NCBI GenBank assembly: GCA_019188255.1
Contig: JAETXT010000015.1
Location: 496,001 to 560,000 of the forward strand
Origin: Verticillium longisporum
Lineage: Eukaryota > Ascomycota > Sordariomycetes > Glomerellales > Plectosphaerellaceae
DNA: 64,000 nucleotides
Direction of reading: 5' to 3'
The position numbers and the translations under genes are program-made. This document shows positions 46,086-56,093 of the stretch, one piece after another. How positions within the stretch are numbered: position 1 is the stretch's first letter; the number at the start of each line of letters is the position of its first letter. The notes under the pieces were generated by a model, which saw only the letters and a list, made by a program, of their open reading frames with translations, made no database searches and was not told the origin of the DNA.

Positions 46086-47346
46086 ATGCGTCGCAGCCCT
46101 TCCCCTCAGTCGAGCACTGAATGCTCCAACGGTCTGACCTTCTACCGATGCCGCACTAATCACTATGCAGGCTGTTGCTCGGTCGATCCCTGCGAGCTGC
46201 CCGGATGTCCTGACGACAGGGACAGGGTCACCGGCGAGGAGGGAAGCACCGCCGGTGGCAACGAGGGCGGCACGCCCGTAGATGGCGAGGACGGCGAAGA
46301 AGGAGGTGGAAAAGGGGACAAAGAAAAGCCTACTTTTACACGCACGGCGATTCCCACAACCATTGCCTCCAAAGACCCCCCGCTTCAGCCATCTCCGACT
46401 GGCAACCACTCGATTCCGGCTGCCGAGACGACCACGAACGTTGGCGCTCCTGGCAGAGAGGCTCCCACCACGCGGGCAGCTGTCGAGCCAGTTCCCACTT
46501 TAGCCCCTGACAACTCTGTTGCCCCTGGGCCGACTCTCGCCACGGGCATTTCTGCACCGACCAAGACCACTGACGCAGAGGATGGCGGAGACGGAGGCCT
46601 GTCTACTGCAGCCAAGGGCGGTATCTTCGGCGCTATGGGCGCTGTTATGCTCATCGTCATCGTCGCCTTCTTCCTTTGCGGCAAGAGAGGCAGGAAGCTC
46701 AGAAAGTCACTCACTGCTGGAGGCACTAGTTCTGACGACGACCCTCTCGATGGCAAGGGCGGACTCCAGCCCTTTGGCACCCCTCCTCCTGGTATGATCC
46801 AGGAACTTAAGAATAATCGCATTCTTGCCCCCTTTGGAGGTCCGTCGTCATTTCATCAGCTTTCAAAATTGTTAGCTGACCACCTTCTCAGATCACTACG
46901 AGGAACCTCACTCTCGATTCACCCGCGCCTGCGCTTACAACAGATCCCATCGTATGAAGAACGACCCCATCAGTCCTGTGTCTCTTGCATCTCCCACCAC
47001 GATGGATCTTGAACCCCAATCCTCCTTTGTGGAGCCTTCGCGTCCGAGATCCGCGACCCCCGAGTTCTCTCGTACGGACGCTTCTACTCCCGAGCTTCAA
47101 GGATCACCCAAGCGAGCCGCATTTGCCGAGCTTGTGTCGCCCGGTCTCCCCAAGCTCGTCCAGATCCCGATGAACCGTCAAAGCATGCAGCGCTACAAGG
47201 CCTACCGCCCGAGTGAGCAGATGCACCCTCTCTGTGAGGGCAGCTCGGCCAGTCTGCGAGGAGACCTGTCCGCCACTCCTGATGAACGGCACCAGAACAG
47301 ATATGTCAACAGTTGGTCTCGGTGGGATGCGGCTGCTGGTCACTAA
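46086..47346 (+). CDS. Single-pass membrane protein with N-terminal GCCSVDPC cysteine motif
   Basis: Exons 46086-46839 and 46892-47346 flank a 52-nt intron and encode 402 residues. The N-terminal 45 residues hold six or seven cysteines in TECSNGLTFYRCRTNHYAGC followed by CSVDPCELPGCPDD, a compact motif I associate with other fungal membrane proteins but cannot name. A low-complexity Gly/Glu then Thr/Pro-rich region (likely O-glycosylated) leads to one hydrophobic helix at about 178-200 (GGIFGAMGAVMLIVIVAFFL), a basic stop-transfer patch GKRGRKLRKS and a disordered cytosolic tail with SPVSLASP and PELQGSPKR phospho-site-like motifs. There is no cleavable signal peptide before the cysteines, so topology is presumably N-out. 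The layout resembles cell-surface sensors, which is inference only. Confidence 0.75.
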
Positions 47347-48016
47347 TGGGTTGGATGTCATCTGGAGAGGTCGCAACAAGGCCTGGTGGGGTGTTCGAAG
47401 GGGTTGAGGGTCGGGGGATCAAGTGTCTTTTGTTTTGGTTCTGTTTCTGGCGTTGGGTATACCCGCGGCTGCTTTCCACGATTGATACCGTCTTTGGCTC
47501 CATGTACATTTTTGTCGCAGTGCAGCGCTAGTCATCTGCTGACATCCGCCACGCTGCAACCTACAGCCCGTGTGAAGTGCATGGCTGACGGCTTTCGTCC
47601 TCGAAGAGAATCGAGAAGTCAGGGTACCGCCTTGACGAGATCATGGCGAGGATCCAAGACCAAGATATTCAAGCGAGCTGTTCATAGGGGCAAGAGAAAT
47701 TGGATGGGTATTCAACACATACAAAGCAATCTGTCCGTTCGTTCCATCCCTCCCGTCCCGTCCGGTGAAAGAGCCGGTAATACGCCTAACAACATGCAGT
47801 CATTGTCTCGAACCGATGCGCAGCCTGATGACTGCTGCCTACCATTGCACTCGTCCCTTTTTATCCCCGTGCCTGTCCCGCGCGTCGCCGTCTATGAAAA
47901 AGCACCTGCACCACCGCGACGTTGACCACCATCCACGGGAGCGGCTTGTCCTTTCCTACTAGAGAGTGCGGTAGGAAGGTACCCCGCTGCCCACTCTCGC
48001 CCATGTGTCCGGCACG
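47347..48016. other. Convergent 3' interval
   Basis: These 670 nt lie between the stop codon of the membrane protein gene (plus) and that of RPB4 (minus). T/G-rich sequence near 47420-47470 is probably 3' UTR. Open frames here show no domain or splice logic. No gene is called. Confidence 0.5.
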
Positions 48017-48734
48017 TCACCTGCTCTGCAGCTTGCTGATCTCGTCGAGAAGCTCCTGGAGGTCTTCGTCGGTGATCTTGTCTTGGAGGGACGGGATGAG
48101 CGTCTTGGCCTCTTCGGCCGTCTCGCAGCAGAGGGAGCCTACGTAGATTTGAAAATCGGTCAGCAGTCTGTTTCGATGGGTGCAGACTAACCGCTCTCCT
48201 GCAAAGGGCAGGCAAGGGAGTTTGCGATGAAGAGGAAAAAGGAACGAACCTATTTGCGCGCGCTCAAACTTGGCGAGCTGCTTGTGGGCGCTGAGCAGTC
48301 GCTCGACGGCCTCGACGTTTTCTTTCTGGCGGAAGCGCGAGAAGGCGTCTAAGTAGTTGAGGGTCTGCGTGAGCATCCTGCAGCGAGACGGCGTGTCAGT
48401 ATTTTTCTTTCTTTCTTTGGGTCATTCAAGGCTTCCTGCTGGGACGGCAGAAGAGGGAGTGCGGTAACGAAGGGGAGAGGGGGAAGGAACACATGGCGTA
48501 CTCGGTCTCGTTGACGTTCTTGCGATCCATCCGGCGCTTGGTGACGAGGGCGTTGATGACGAGCGAGGCCTCGGAGAGGGTCAGGGTGTCGACCTCCTGG
48601 AACTCGCCCAGCTCGAGCACGGCTTCGGCCTTCTCCTGGCCGGGGATGGGGGGCCGGGGGCGCGAGGTGGGCTTGAAGCGCTTGCGCTCCTGCTTCCGGG
48701 GCGGGATCAGTGTCGAGTCGCCTTGGTCGGCCAT
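48017..48734 (-). CDS. RPB4: RNA polymerase II subunit Rpb4
   Basis: Rpb4 pairs with Rpb7 in the stalk of RNA polymerase II. Exons 48734-48502, 48377-48250 and 48138-48017 are joined across introns of 124 and 111 nt, giving 160 residues. Conserved blocks are LELGEFQEVDTLTLSEASLV, MLTQTLNYLDAFSRFRQKEN, LAKFERAQIG joined to SLCCETAEEAKTLIPSLQDK, and DEDLQELLDEISKLQSR. All three junctions give the family reading with no extra or missing residues. The start MADQGDSTLIPPRKQERKR is the first ATG. The frame is intact. It diverges from TRS23 over about 560 nt. Confidence 0.95.
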
Positions 48735-49293
48735 GGTGGAGGGGCGGTGCTGCGATGAGGTTGGTACCCTTGTCGCGCCGTCGCGAGGTGGTGGAGGGTC
48801 GTGCTGACAGGGGCCAATAAAATTCGTGTCGTATGGCTCGCGTTCGATTGCGTTGGTGGTCGAGAAATGATTGTTGTACTTGCTGATGGCGGGGGGATGA
48901 GTAGGTGGAAGATGGCGTGTCGTGCCCGTTGTGAATGAGGCTGAAAGATTGATGGAAGACTGAATGTCGATTCCCACTATCATGCACGGACCTGGATGTC
49001 CTTGGACCAAGCACGCTAGAAGGTACCTGGCGCCTTGGGGGGGGAGTCAAAGCTGTCTTGGGGGAGGTCGCTCTGAGGCACGTCTCGACAGTGGGCCATC
49101 CGCCCGCGCTTCACCCGTGCTCACCAGCTACCTACCTATACTCGGCCTCATCTCGTCTCGAAATCCGACATAACGGTATTGTGCTGGCCACGTATGATAA
49201 CACCATGAGATTGGACGTCTAAGCAGACAAATGACGATCAAATCAACCTTCTCATAATACTTCTCATAATACCGCAGGAGCCGAAGACGAACC
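48735..49293. promoter_or_regulatory. Divergent promoter interval RPB4/TRS23
   Basis: These 559 nt separate the RPB4 and TRS23 start codons. A GGTACC word is at 49022-49027 and TACCTACCTATA at 49131-49142. A direct repeat CTTCTCATAATAC is near 49249-49272. No gene is visible. Confidence 0.5.
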
Positions 49294-49886
49294 ATGTAAG
49301 TATACCATCTCTCCGCCTCCATTGCCCACATGCTCATCGGCTCACAGGACTGTCTTCGCCGTCATCATCATCAACAAGGCCGGCGGTCTCATCTTTCACC
49401 GGACCTTTCACGAGGGTGGGCTCAACCAACTCAGCACGAATGACTACCTCGTTCTAGCGGGCACATTCCATGGGTGAGAGCTGCGCATCGCCCCCCTTTC
49501 AGTCCGGGCCACGCCGTGCTGACACTTCCCACCCCCTTTCCAGCGTCCACGCCATCACAGCCCGCCTGGATCCCATCAAGACCCAACCCGACCGCACATC
49601 CACCGTCCCCGGAAGCATACCGAGCCGGCCAGAGCCGCCGTCGGGCCTCGAGGTCATGGAGACGGAGAACTTCCGGCTCCAGTGCTTCAACACGTTGACG
49701 GGGACCAAGTTCCTGCTCTTCACCGACACGACACAGGTCAACGTCGACGTGACGATGCGCAAGATCTACGACCTGTACAGCGACTATGTCATGAAGAACC
49801 CCTTTTACCAGCTGGAGATGCCCGTCCGTTGCGAGATTTTCGACAGGAAGCTGCTGTCATACATGAGAGAAATCAACAATAGGTGA
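49294..49886 (+). CDS. TRS23: TRAPP complex subunit Trs23 (TRAPPC4), start codon split by an intron
   Basis: Trs23 is a core longin-type subunit of the TRAPP complexes, exchange factors for Ypt1/Rab1 in ER-Golgi and later traffic. Exons are 49294-49295, 49348-49473 and 49544-49886, giving 156 residues. The first exon contributes only AT; a 52-nt GTAAGT-CAG intron follows and the G of the start codon is the first base of exon 2. This yields MTVFAVIIINKAGGLIFHRT, the expected family N-terminus. Further conserved blocks are NDYLVLAGTFHGVHAITARL, FRLQCFNTLTGTKFLLFTD and KIYDLYSDYVMKNPFYQLEM. No in-frame ATG lies upstream of the conserved sequence within exon 2, which supports the split start. RPN10 is convergent 200 nt downstream. 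Confidence 0.93.
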
Positions 49887-50085
49887 TAGCGTAATGGACA
49901 GAATCAGTTTTGAAACCACACGAATGAGAGCGTGAGATGCAACACATGTTGGCGGCAGCATCATCTGCATGCCTCTGAGAGAAATCATGTCGGCAGGCCG
50001 TCTAAACCCTGGTATTGTCTGTTATTGTTACTACACACTCGGATCTAAGGCTCCAAGGATGAACACGCTCGCGGCCTTGGGGAGT

Positions 50086-51064
50086 CTATGACGTGTCCAT
50101 CTTATCGTCGTCCTTCTTGTCCTTCTTGTCGCTGCTGCCGCTCGCCTCGCCCAGCAGCGGGGCCGACTCGCCATCCTCCTTGATGTCGTCCAGCGAAGCC
50201 TTCTGGGCAGCCTCGGCATCCTCGCGTCCCTTCTTCTCCTGCCGCGCCTTTTCCCCCCCCATGCTCATGCGCAGGGCCAGCGCGAGCTCGGGGTCCATGG
50301 ACGGGCCAAAGTCGAGGCCGTCAAAGTCGCCGCCGCCGTCGCCGCCACCACCCGCGCCGCCTCCGCCGCTGCCGCCACCGTTGCCGGCGCCCTCGCCGAG
50401 CAATATCGGGGACGAGATGAGCTGGTCGCTGAGCAGCTTGGCGCTCGGGGGATGACGACCAGATGTGAGCCCTCGCCTCCCTTGACGTTCTCGTTGAAGG
50501 CCTGCAGCTTCTGCTGGGTCTCGTCGTCGTCGTGGGCGCCAAAGAGCACAAAGTCGACCGAGACGTTGCCCTTCTTCATCTTCTTGGCGAGCTGCACCAG
50601 CTTCTTCTCCTCCTCCTCAATCGGCGAGCAGACAAAGACGATTATCCGTTGACGTTGCGACTTGTTTTGACGGTGCTTGAGAGCCAGCTGCGCGCGAAGG
50701 GGAGGGAGTGATTAGTCAACCATGGACTGTTGCAGAGTATCCCGCGGAAAGAGGGTGAGGGCTTTGAACGTACACCGGCGACCTGGATTCCTGTAGCAAG
50801 GTGCGAGGACCCCTTGATCTTGTTCTTAGTGCGATGGAGGCCCTCGAGAATCTTGCCCTGTTCCGTGGTGAGCGTGACGAGGACCTCGGGGCCCTTGCCG
50901 CCCATGCTCATCAGTCCCACAGACGACTCGGGGTTGCTGTTCGTGATGGTCTGGAAGATCACGTTGGCGGCATCGGCCTGCGAGTCGAACCGTGTGGGTT
51001 GGTAGTCGCCGTTGCGGCTGCTCTCGCTGTTGTCGACGACAACCATGACCGCTTCGAGAACCAT
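50086..51064 (-). CDS. RPN10: 26S proteasome regulatory subunit Rpn10 (S5a), one apparent frameshift
   Basis: Rpn10 is the ubiquitin receptor at the base-lid joint of the 26S proteasome. Exons 51064-50774 and 50687-50086 flank an 86-nt intron; corrected length is 297 residues. The VWA domain covers about 1-190: MVLEAVMVVVDNSESSRNGD with the MIDAS-like DNSES, SSVGLMSMGGKGPEVLVTLT, and RIIVFVCSPIEEEEKKLVQL. A ubiquitin-interacting motif DPELALALRMSM is at about 228-240, followed by a Lys/Asp-rich tail. A glycine-rich linker (GGGSGGGGAGGGGDGGG) precedes the UIM. The frame slips in the G5 run 50447-50451 (minus-strand C5) between HLVVIP and SAKLLSDQLISSP. One extra C gives VVIPPSAKLL, as in the family. 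The gene diverges from the borealin gene. Confidence 0.94.
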
Positions 51065-51616
51065 CTTGGGCGGCGGTGCTCCGGCTGAGTCGTAGGAAAG
51101 GGAAGGCGGGCGTGTCGAACAGAAGGGATGTGTGATGGTCGGAGGATGGGGCTTGCAATGGTGCGCGATTCTGTGTGTTGTCGACAGTTGGGATGACGTT
51201 GCGCAGGTTGCGATGGCCAGTGCTGGTCTAGAAAGCTGCAGAGGCGTGGATGATGTACAGCCAGCTTCACGACGAGAGCTCCTGTCCCGTCTGTCGTAAG
51301 GCAGTTCAGCCTAGCGGTCATCCATTGGTTGGTTGAAGGAAGGTCCACCTGCTCCATCTACATGCACAAGTACCTAGGTACCTTGGTACCCACGCAAGGG
51401 CCCATGTCCTTTGGGAAGCCTGGCCTTCCTTACGTAAGGCGACCTCCAGGTCCCGTCTCCCAGGTTTGTTTACACCCATACACCAGCTCCGTCCACTCAC
51501 GAGCCGATCCTCCATCATCGGCGCTTCCACATATCAATACGACCTTTCTACCTTTCATCCCCCGAATGCACGACCTCTGCACTATCGAGTCCGACACGCC
51601 ATCCGAATAAAGCAGA
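51065..51616. promoter_or_regulatory. Divergent promoter interval RPN10/borealin gene
   Basis: The 552-nt interval holds a GTACCTAGGTACCTTGGTACC cluster at 51370-51390, the densest copy on the right side of the window. No exact yeast-type proteasome element (GGTGGCAAA) was seen. No gene is visible. Confidence 0.5.
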
Positions 51617-52846
51617 ATGGCGCCAGTCCGAGCGAACAAACGCGTGTCAGGCGACTCTCCAGCGCAGCATGCCACGTCCCCCGACAGACACATGATCCCG
51701 ACAAAGACGGCAGCAACGCCGATACGCAAGAGCCCGATCAAGAAGAGGAAGGGCATCACGCTTGAACAAAAGCAGGCCTTGATCGAGAACCTGCAGCTTG
51801 AGAGTATGTCATGTCCAGACCTGTGGGTGGCAAGTATCGAGACGCGTAGACACTGACACGCCTACCAGTCACAGATCGCGCGAGACGGTTGCGCGCCCAG
51901 TATCATGCTCAAGCACAGAGCCTGCGATCCCGAGTCGAAATGCGCGTCAACAGGATCCCCAGATCGCTTCTCAAGTCCACCATGCAGGACCTGGTCGCCA
52001 AGTGCGCCGAGCAGCAGAAGAAGCTTGCCGCGGCTGCGCGTCCGCCGCCCGTGCCCGAGAAGGACTTTCCTCCCAGGGCCAGCCCGGTCAAGACAGTCAA
52101 CGCGTCACAACCCGCATCGCGCCCCAGGAAACGGCTGAGGTTAGTGTTCACACCTGGTGCGTCGCTCATCATCATCGCTGACCTCTGCCAGTGAGGACAT
52201 GGCAGGTGACAAGGAGAACCAAGGAATCGACAACCCAAAGAAGAAGCACCGCGGTGGCCCCGCTCACATTTCGACGATCCCCGAGGCGGCCCAGATACTC
52301 TCGCCCACGTCGACCAATGCTCGCTACCTCCCGCGTGAGCGCACAATGGCCTCGCCGGCCAAGCCTGCCTTCTCGAGGCCCGCCTCGCCCACGAAAGCGC
52401 CGACGACGGCACGGTCTGCCCTGACGAACATGGTCGAGAGGGCGAAAGCCGCTCGCCCAGCCCCTACCCGCAAGACGACGACCTCCTCCACGACGAGCTC
52501 CGCCTCAGCAGCCCCTGCTGCAGCCCCAGCCCCAGCTGCGTCGCGAACAAGACGAGCCGCTCCTGCGGCCAGTAAACCCCCCCAGGTCCGGCCAGCTACC
52601 CGCACCGGTCGGCGGGTCAGCGAGTCGAGCGACGGAAGCACGGCGACGGTTGTCAAGAAGCCCGCCGCCGCCAAAGCCACGGCGGCCACAGGGGCGAAGC
52701 GAACGGTCATGGGGACCATCAGGAAGGGCGTCGCCGCCAGCACCGCGAAGAAGGCAGCTGCTACTGCCACGGCTGCGGCTGCGGCATCCAAGGCTACGGC
52801 GGCATCCACGGCAGGGTCTACCAGAGTGCTCCGGAAGCGGGGCTAG
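51617..52846 (+). CDS. NBL1: Borealin/Nbl1 N-terminal domain protein (chromosomal passenger complex)
   Basis: Exons 51617-51803, 51869-52139 and 52192-52846, with introns of 65 and 52 nt, encode 370 residues. The Nbl1/borealin N-terminal helix pair lies at about residues 45-105: TLEQKQALIENLQLEITDRA, then RRLRAQYHAQAQSLRSRVEM and RVNRIPRSLLKSTMQDLVAK. In the chromosomal passenger complex this helix bundles with INCENP/Sli15 and survivin/Bir1 to place Aurora B at centromeres and midzone. The rest is disordered, basic and Ala/Thr/Lys-rich (PAKPAFSRPASPTKAPTTAR and a histone-H1-like AKKAAATATAAAAASKATAA), ending RVLRKRG. Yeast Nbl1 is only about 73 residues; the long basic tail is usual in filamentous fungi. 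The domain call is firm; the symbol follows the yeast name. Confidence 0.87.
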
Positions 52847-53145
52847 CCGGTCCATGTTGAAGCACGTAATGTACCATGAGCATGAGGTACGGATGATTTT
52901 GTTTTGCCTGGTCACAAGGGCTCACTCGAAAGTTTTCTGGGTGTGCAATACGGCACTGACGGCTGGGGCGTTCTTTTGGGTTTCACGAATGACAATGCGG
53001 GGCAACACACAAGGGATTGGCATGGAGAGGCTATGCAGTTTATTTGGCAGTCGCTCGCACACCCGCTCATCAGCGGCTTCCCAAATGCAAAGGCGTTTCT
53101 TGTTTTCTCATGAGCACATGACAGTTTCCTCCCCCGCCGTCTCAG
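52847..53145. other. Convergent 3' interval borealin gene/TMA22
   Basis: These 299 nt lie between facing stop codons. The sequence is AT-richer than the exons and holds no supportable frame. Both 3' UTRs presumably lie here. Confidence 0.5.
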
Positions 53146-54022
53146 CTAACTGCTGCCAGCGGCCCCCGCAGCAGCAGCGGCGGCCTGGGCGGCCTTCTTC
53201 TTCAGCTTCTTGTCGTCGACCAGCTCAATGTTGTCCTCGGGTATCTCCTTGTACTTCTCGAGCAGGAACTCCTCAATCTCGTCGCTGACGTCGCCCTGGA
53301 CGACAATCTCGGAGCCGCCGCTGGGCAGCTTGCTGACGGAGGAGCCGGTGGCGAACTTCTTGCCGAGGTCCTTGACGACCTTTTTGAGGTCGAGGCCAAA
53401 GGCCTCGAGGCCGATGACGGCCGTGACAAACTTCTTCTTGTTGCGCTCGATGCGCTTGATGGTGATGGTGCTGTTGGCGAGGCGGTCGGCCTGCTTGGCC
53501 TCGGCGGCCTCGGCCTTGGCGGCCTTCTTCTGGGCGTCTTTGGCGGCGCGCTTCTGCGCCTCGACGGACAGGGACGCCGTCGCCGCCTCGAGGGCCTCGG
53601 GCGACCAGATCTTGTCGTAGAGCGGGCGCTCGTTCTTCTCGAGCCACTCCTGGCACTTCTTTACCGTGCCGCCATATTCGCAAAACTACGCGTGTTGGCG
53701 TTGTACGGGTCAGGTTTCAATGGACTTGCTGGGGGGTTTTTTTTTTTTTTTCATCTTTGGGTCTTTTCCCCATGCACACAGGAACTTGCGTGCGTATGTG
53801 CCATGGGGTATATGTGGGAGGGAGAGAGAGAGAGCTGTTGGGATCGTACCTCGGGGGGGAGAGTGCAGACTGCGGACAAAGGTGTGGTTAGTTTTCACGC
53901 AAAGCTTGTGACGTCGATCTTGGAGGGGTAAATGGGAGGACGAGAGGGGTTCCATTCTTACCACCACAATATGTGACGTGACGGCTCTGGGGCTCAAAAT
54001 CGGCTTGCTCCGTATCGGCCAT
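53146..54022 (-). CDS. TMA22: Tma22/DENR homologue with SUI1 domain, containing a 20-nt microexon
   Basis: Tma22 pairs with Tma20 (MCT-1) to recycle post-termination 40S subunits. Exons are 54022-53962, 53869-53850 (20 nt) and 53685-53146, with introns of 92 and 164 nt; 206 residues result. The N-terminal zinc-binding part reads SRHVTYCGVCTLPPEFCEYG with its four cysteine positions restored only by including the microexon (VCTLPPE). The SUI1 domain is at about 105-185: NSTITIKRIERNKKKFVTAV, GLEAFGLDLKKVVKDLGKKF and VQGDVSDEIEEFLLEKYKE. The tail is Ala-rich. The long last exon has no internal Met near its start, so it is easily missed as a plain open frame. The frame is intact. Confidence 0.93.
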
Positions 54023-54409
54023 AAGAGCGGGTGTCAGGGGGTATATGGTAGGGCTGGAGAATGAAAGGTTGGTGTTGGTGATTGAGAGCTTGGGACAGCG
54101 GAATTGTTGAGGTTGTGCAGAACGAACGCGTGGTTCGCAGCTTGGTTTCCGACAACAGACGCAGCAGGCCTCTGGCGGAGCGACTGCGGGGTGGTTTTGC
54201 TTTGGTACCGTACCTGGGAGCAACAGGATGGCGGGGTTCCTGAGGCGTAGGAGCTTGCACCGCCTCGTCTGCTTAGCTAACTGGATGGCTTTACTCGGGG
54301 CGGCACCGAGGCACTTCAGTAGCCGCCCATCGGCGGGAGTCTACATCATCAGGCGCCCTGGAAATCAATGTCACTGGTGTGGAGTGCGTGACGACGAAAC
54401 AAAAAAGAT
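54023..54409. promoter_or_regulatory. Upstream region of TMA22
   Basis: This 387-nt stretch between the TMA22 start and the first tRNA-Cys gene should hold the TMA22 promoter. A GGTACCGTACC word lies at 54202-54212. No gene is visible. Confidence 0.4.
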
Positions 54410-54481
54410 AGGACTGAAGCGGATTCGAACCACTGACATTGCGATCTGCAATCGCACGCTCTACCCCTGAGCTACCAGTCC
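54410..54481 (-). tRNA. tRNA-Cys (GCA), intronless
   Basis: The 72-nt cloverleaf reads on the minus strand. Acceptor GGACTGG pairs with TCAGTCC (last pair G-U), D stem GCTC/GAGC, anticodon stem TGCGA/TCGCA with loop TTGCAGA, T stem AGTGG/CCGCT with loop TTCGAAT. The anticodon GCA (54447-54449 on the plus strand as TGC) specifies cysteine, and the discriminator base is T, as expected for tRNA-Cys. Internal A and B boxes are intact. Confidence 0.95.
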
Positions 54482-54758
54482 TAGTTGATGAATAAGCAAG
54501 AGGCGGCAGCTGCTTCATGTAGGCAACACGGACGAGTTGTTGAACTCGCATCTTTGTGATCCTGAGACAGAGTACTTCTCGTTCATCGGAGATCAAGTTG
54601 GAGAGAAGAATAGGGACGCCTCCGAACGGGGGACACTTATGCACTCGTATCTTCATGTCTCGCTCGTCCTGAGGGTTTTGTCATGTAGTCGAACAAGTTT
54701 CCGAACAAAAAAAAATAAAGAGAGAGAGAGAAAAGGAGGGATCCAAGGTCAAAGACAT

Positions 54759-54842
54759 AGGACCGAAGCGGATTTGAACCACTGACATTGCGATAATGTT
54801 GCAATACTGCAATCGCACGCTCTACCCCTGAGCTACCGGTCC
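54759..54842 (-). tRNA. tRNA-Cys (GCA) with a 12-nt intron
   Basis: The second cloverleaf is on the minus strand, about 280 nt from the first. Acceptor GGACCGG pairs with TCGGTCC; D and T arms are nearly identical to the first copy, with the T loop TTCAAAT instead of TTCGAAT. The anticodon loop is interrupted one base after the GCA anticodon by 12 nt (54795-54806), the canonical nuclear tRNA intron site. Part of the intron (TTGCAA) resembles the anticodon loop. Compensated differences in the acceptor stem (C4-G69 and C5-G68 against C4-G69 and T5-A68) show both copies keep pairing. Confidence 0.92.
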
Positions 54843-56093
54843 TACGAGTGACGGGGTTTGAGCAGAGAGTATTTGTTGCAACGTGGCCCTCGGCTCCGTA
54901 AGGCAGTCTTTGCAGATGCATACCGCCTATTTCATACATGATGTATCAAGTGGAACATGTCGGGTGTGCGTAGATAGGTACGTATAACCAATGGTTAGAA
55001 CCCTCAATGGAGACGATGCCTTCTCCCTCCGTGTCCCACAGTCAGCCACAGTTGGGGCTGAACCCAGCCTCCCAGACACGGTGGGGTAGAGCAATGCAGA
55101 GAATGAGAGCAATGCAGAGCGCACCAATGACAAGGGCTGCGTCGAGTTAAGCGCCGGACGAGGCACGCGTCGCCCTCATTGGCCGGTGAGCCACACGAGT
55201 CGGACCCCTCCTTGCCCTCCCCATTGCCCGATCCGGACTTCTTCTGCCCTTTCCTGACCCTCGACCCTCCACCACACCTCCATGTCGTTATGCGCGCGCC
55301 ATCTCGGCCATCTCACAACCTTGACTGGCCCGATGCTCGTCGTCCCAGCAGATGACATGCAGCCGCTTTCCATCCTCATTGGTTTGACGCGCCGAGCATG
55401 AGCATGGGCTTTGCGACGCCGACGTGGATGTCTCGAAGAGGGCCAGGAAAGAAGGCCCATCGTGTGCCCACGCACCACCCGCCGCTTGGCTTGTCACACT
55501 TCAAGGAACACCAAGGCACCATCTGCCAGGCCTTTTCCGCTCGCCTGCAGCATGCAGCCGCTTGCTGTTCATCTAGCCGCTCACCATGCTCGCTCGAGAG
55601 AGTGCACCTCTTGCTTCAATAAGACGCTACGTCTCCCCCCCCCATTCAGCCTTTCCCTTGGATGGCCCGATGATCGACCTTACCTTCCTTCTCGTCCACT
55701 CTGTGCTTTTTTTGTTTTCTTTCAACCATACTCTCAGAGTTGAGTTTCTCTTCGTGCCAAATCAACTTCATAGAAAGCTTCGTTGACCGAGGCAGCCTGT
55801 CGTTTATCAAGGCCCTGTTGTTTCCATTCGATACCGTGCTTTTCCCCCTTCCCCTTCTTGACCAGAGCAGGCGGCTGACGCTGCGCGTCTCTTCCTGCTG
55901 CGCCTTCTTCTTCATCCTATACCTATATTTACGATCACTTCCAGCCAATCGACACTCGGGTTTGCATCGCCGTCTTGTTTTGCACCAGCTTCCCAAAGCA
56001 CCAGCTTCCCGGAGCATCAGCCTCCCAGAGCACCAGCTTCCCGGAGCATCAGCATCTCAGACCGCATCCACCAATACACAGCCCGACGCAACC
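54843..56093. other. Promoter and leader region of the methyltransferase-like gene
   Basis: This 1251-nt interval has no supported gene. From about 55380 the plus strand becomes pyrimidine-rich and probably contains the transcription start and a long leader of the gene starting at 56094. A 32-nt tandem repeat lies at 55985-56053, immediately before the start codon. Confidence 0.5.
55985..56053. repeat. 32-nt tandem repeat in the leader
   Basis: The unit beginning CCAGCTTCCCGGAGCATCAG occurs at 56001-56032 and again, nearly complete, from 56033 to 56053; a degenerate copy precedes it at 55985-56000. It lies within 110 nt upstream of the ATG at 56094. Confidence 0.85.

Noticed and set aside
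46892..46980. Possible double frameshift after the intron of the cysteine-rich membrane protein
   Set aside because: Another frame reads plausibly for a few codons, but the spliced frame stays open to a natural stop and the shifts would not return to it.
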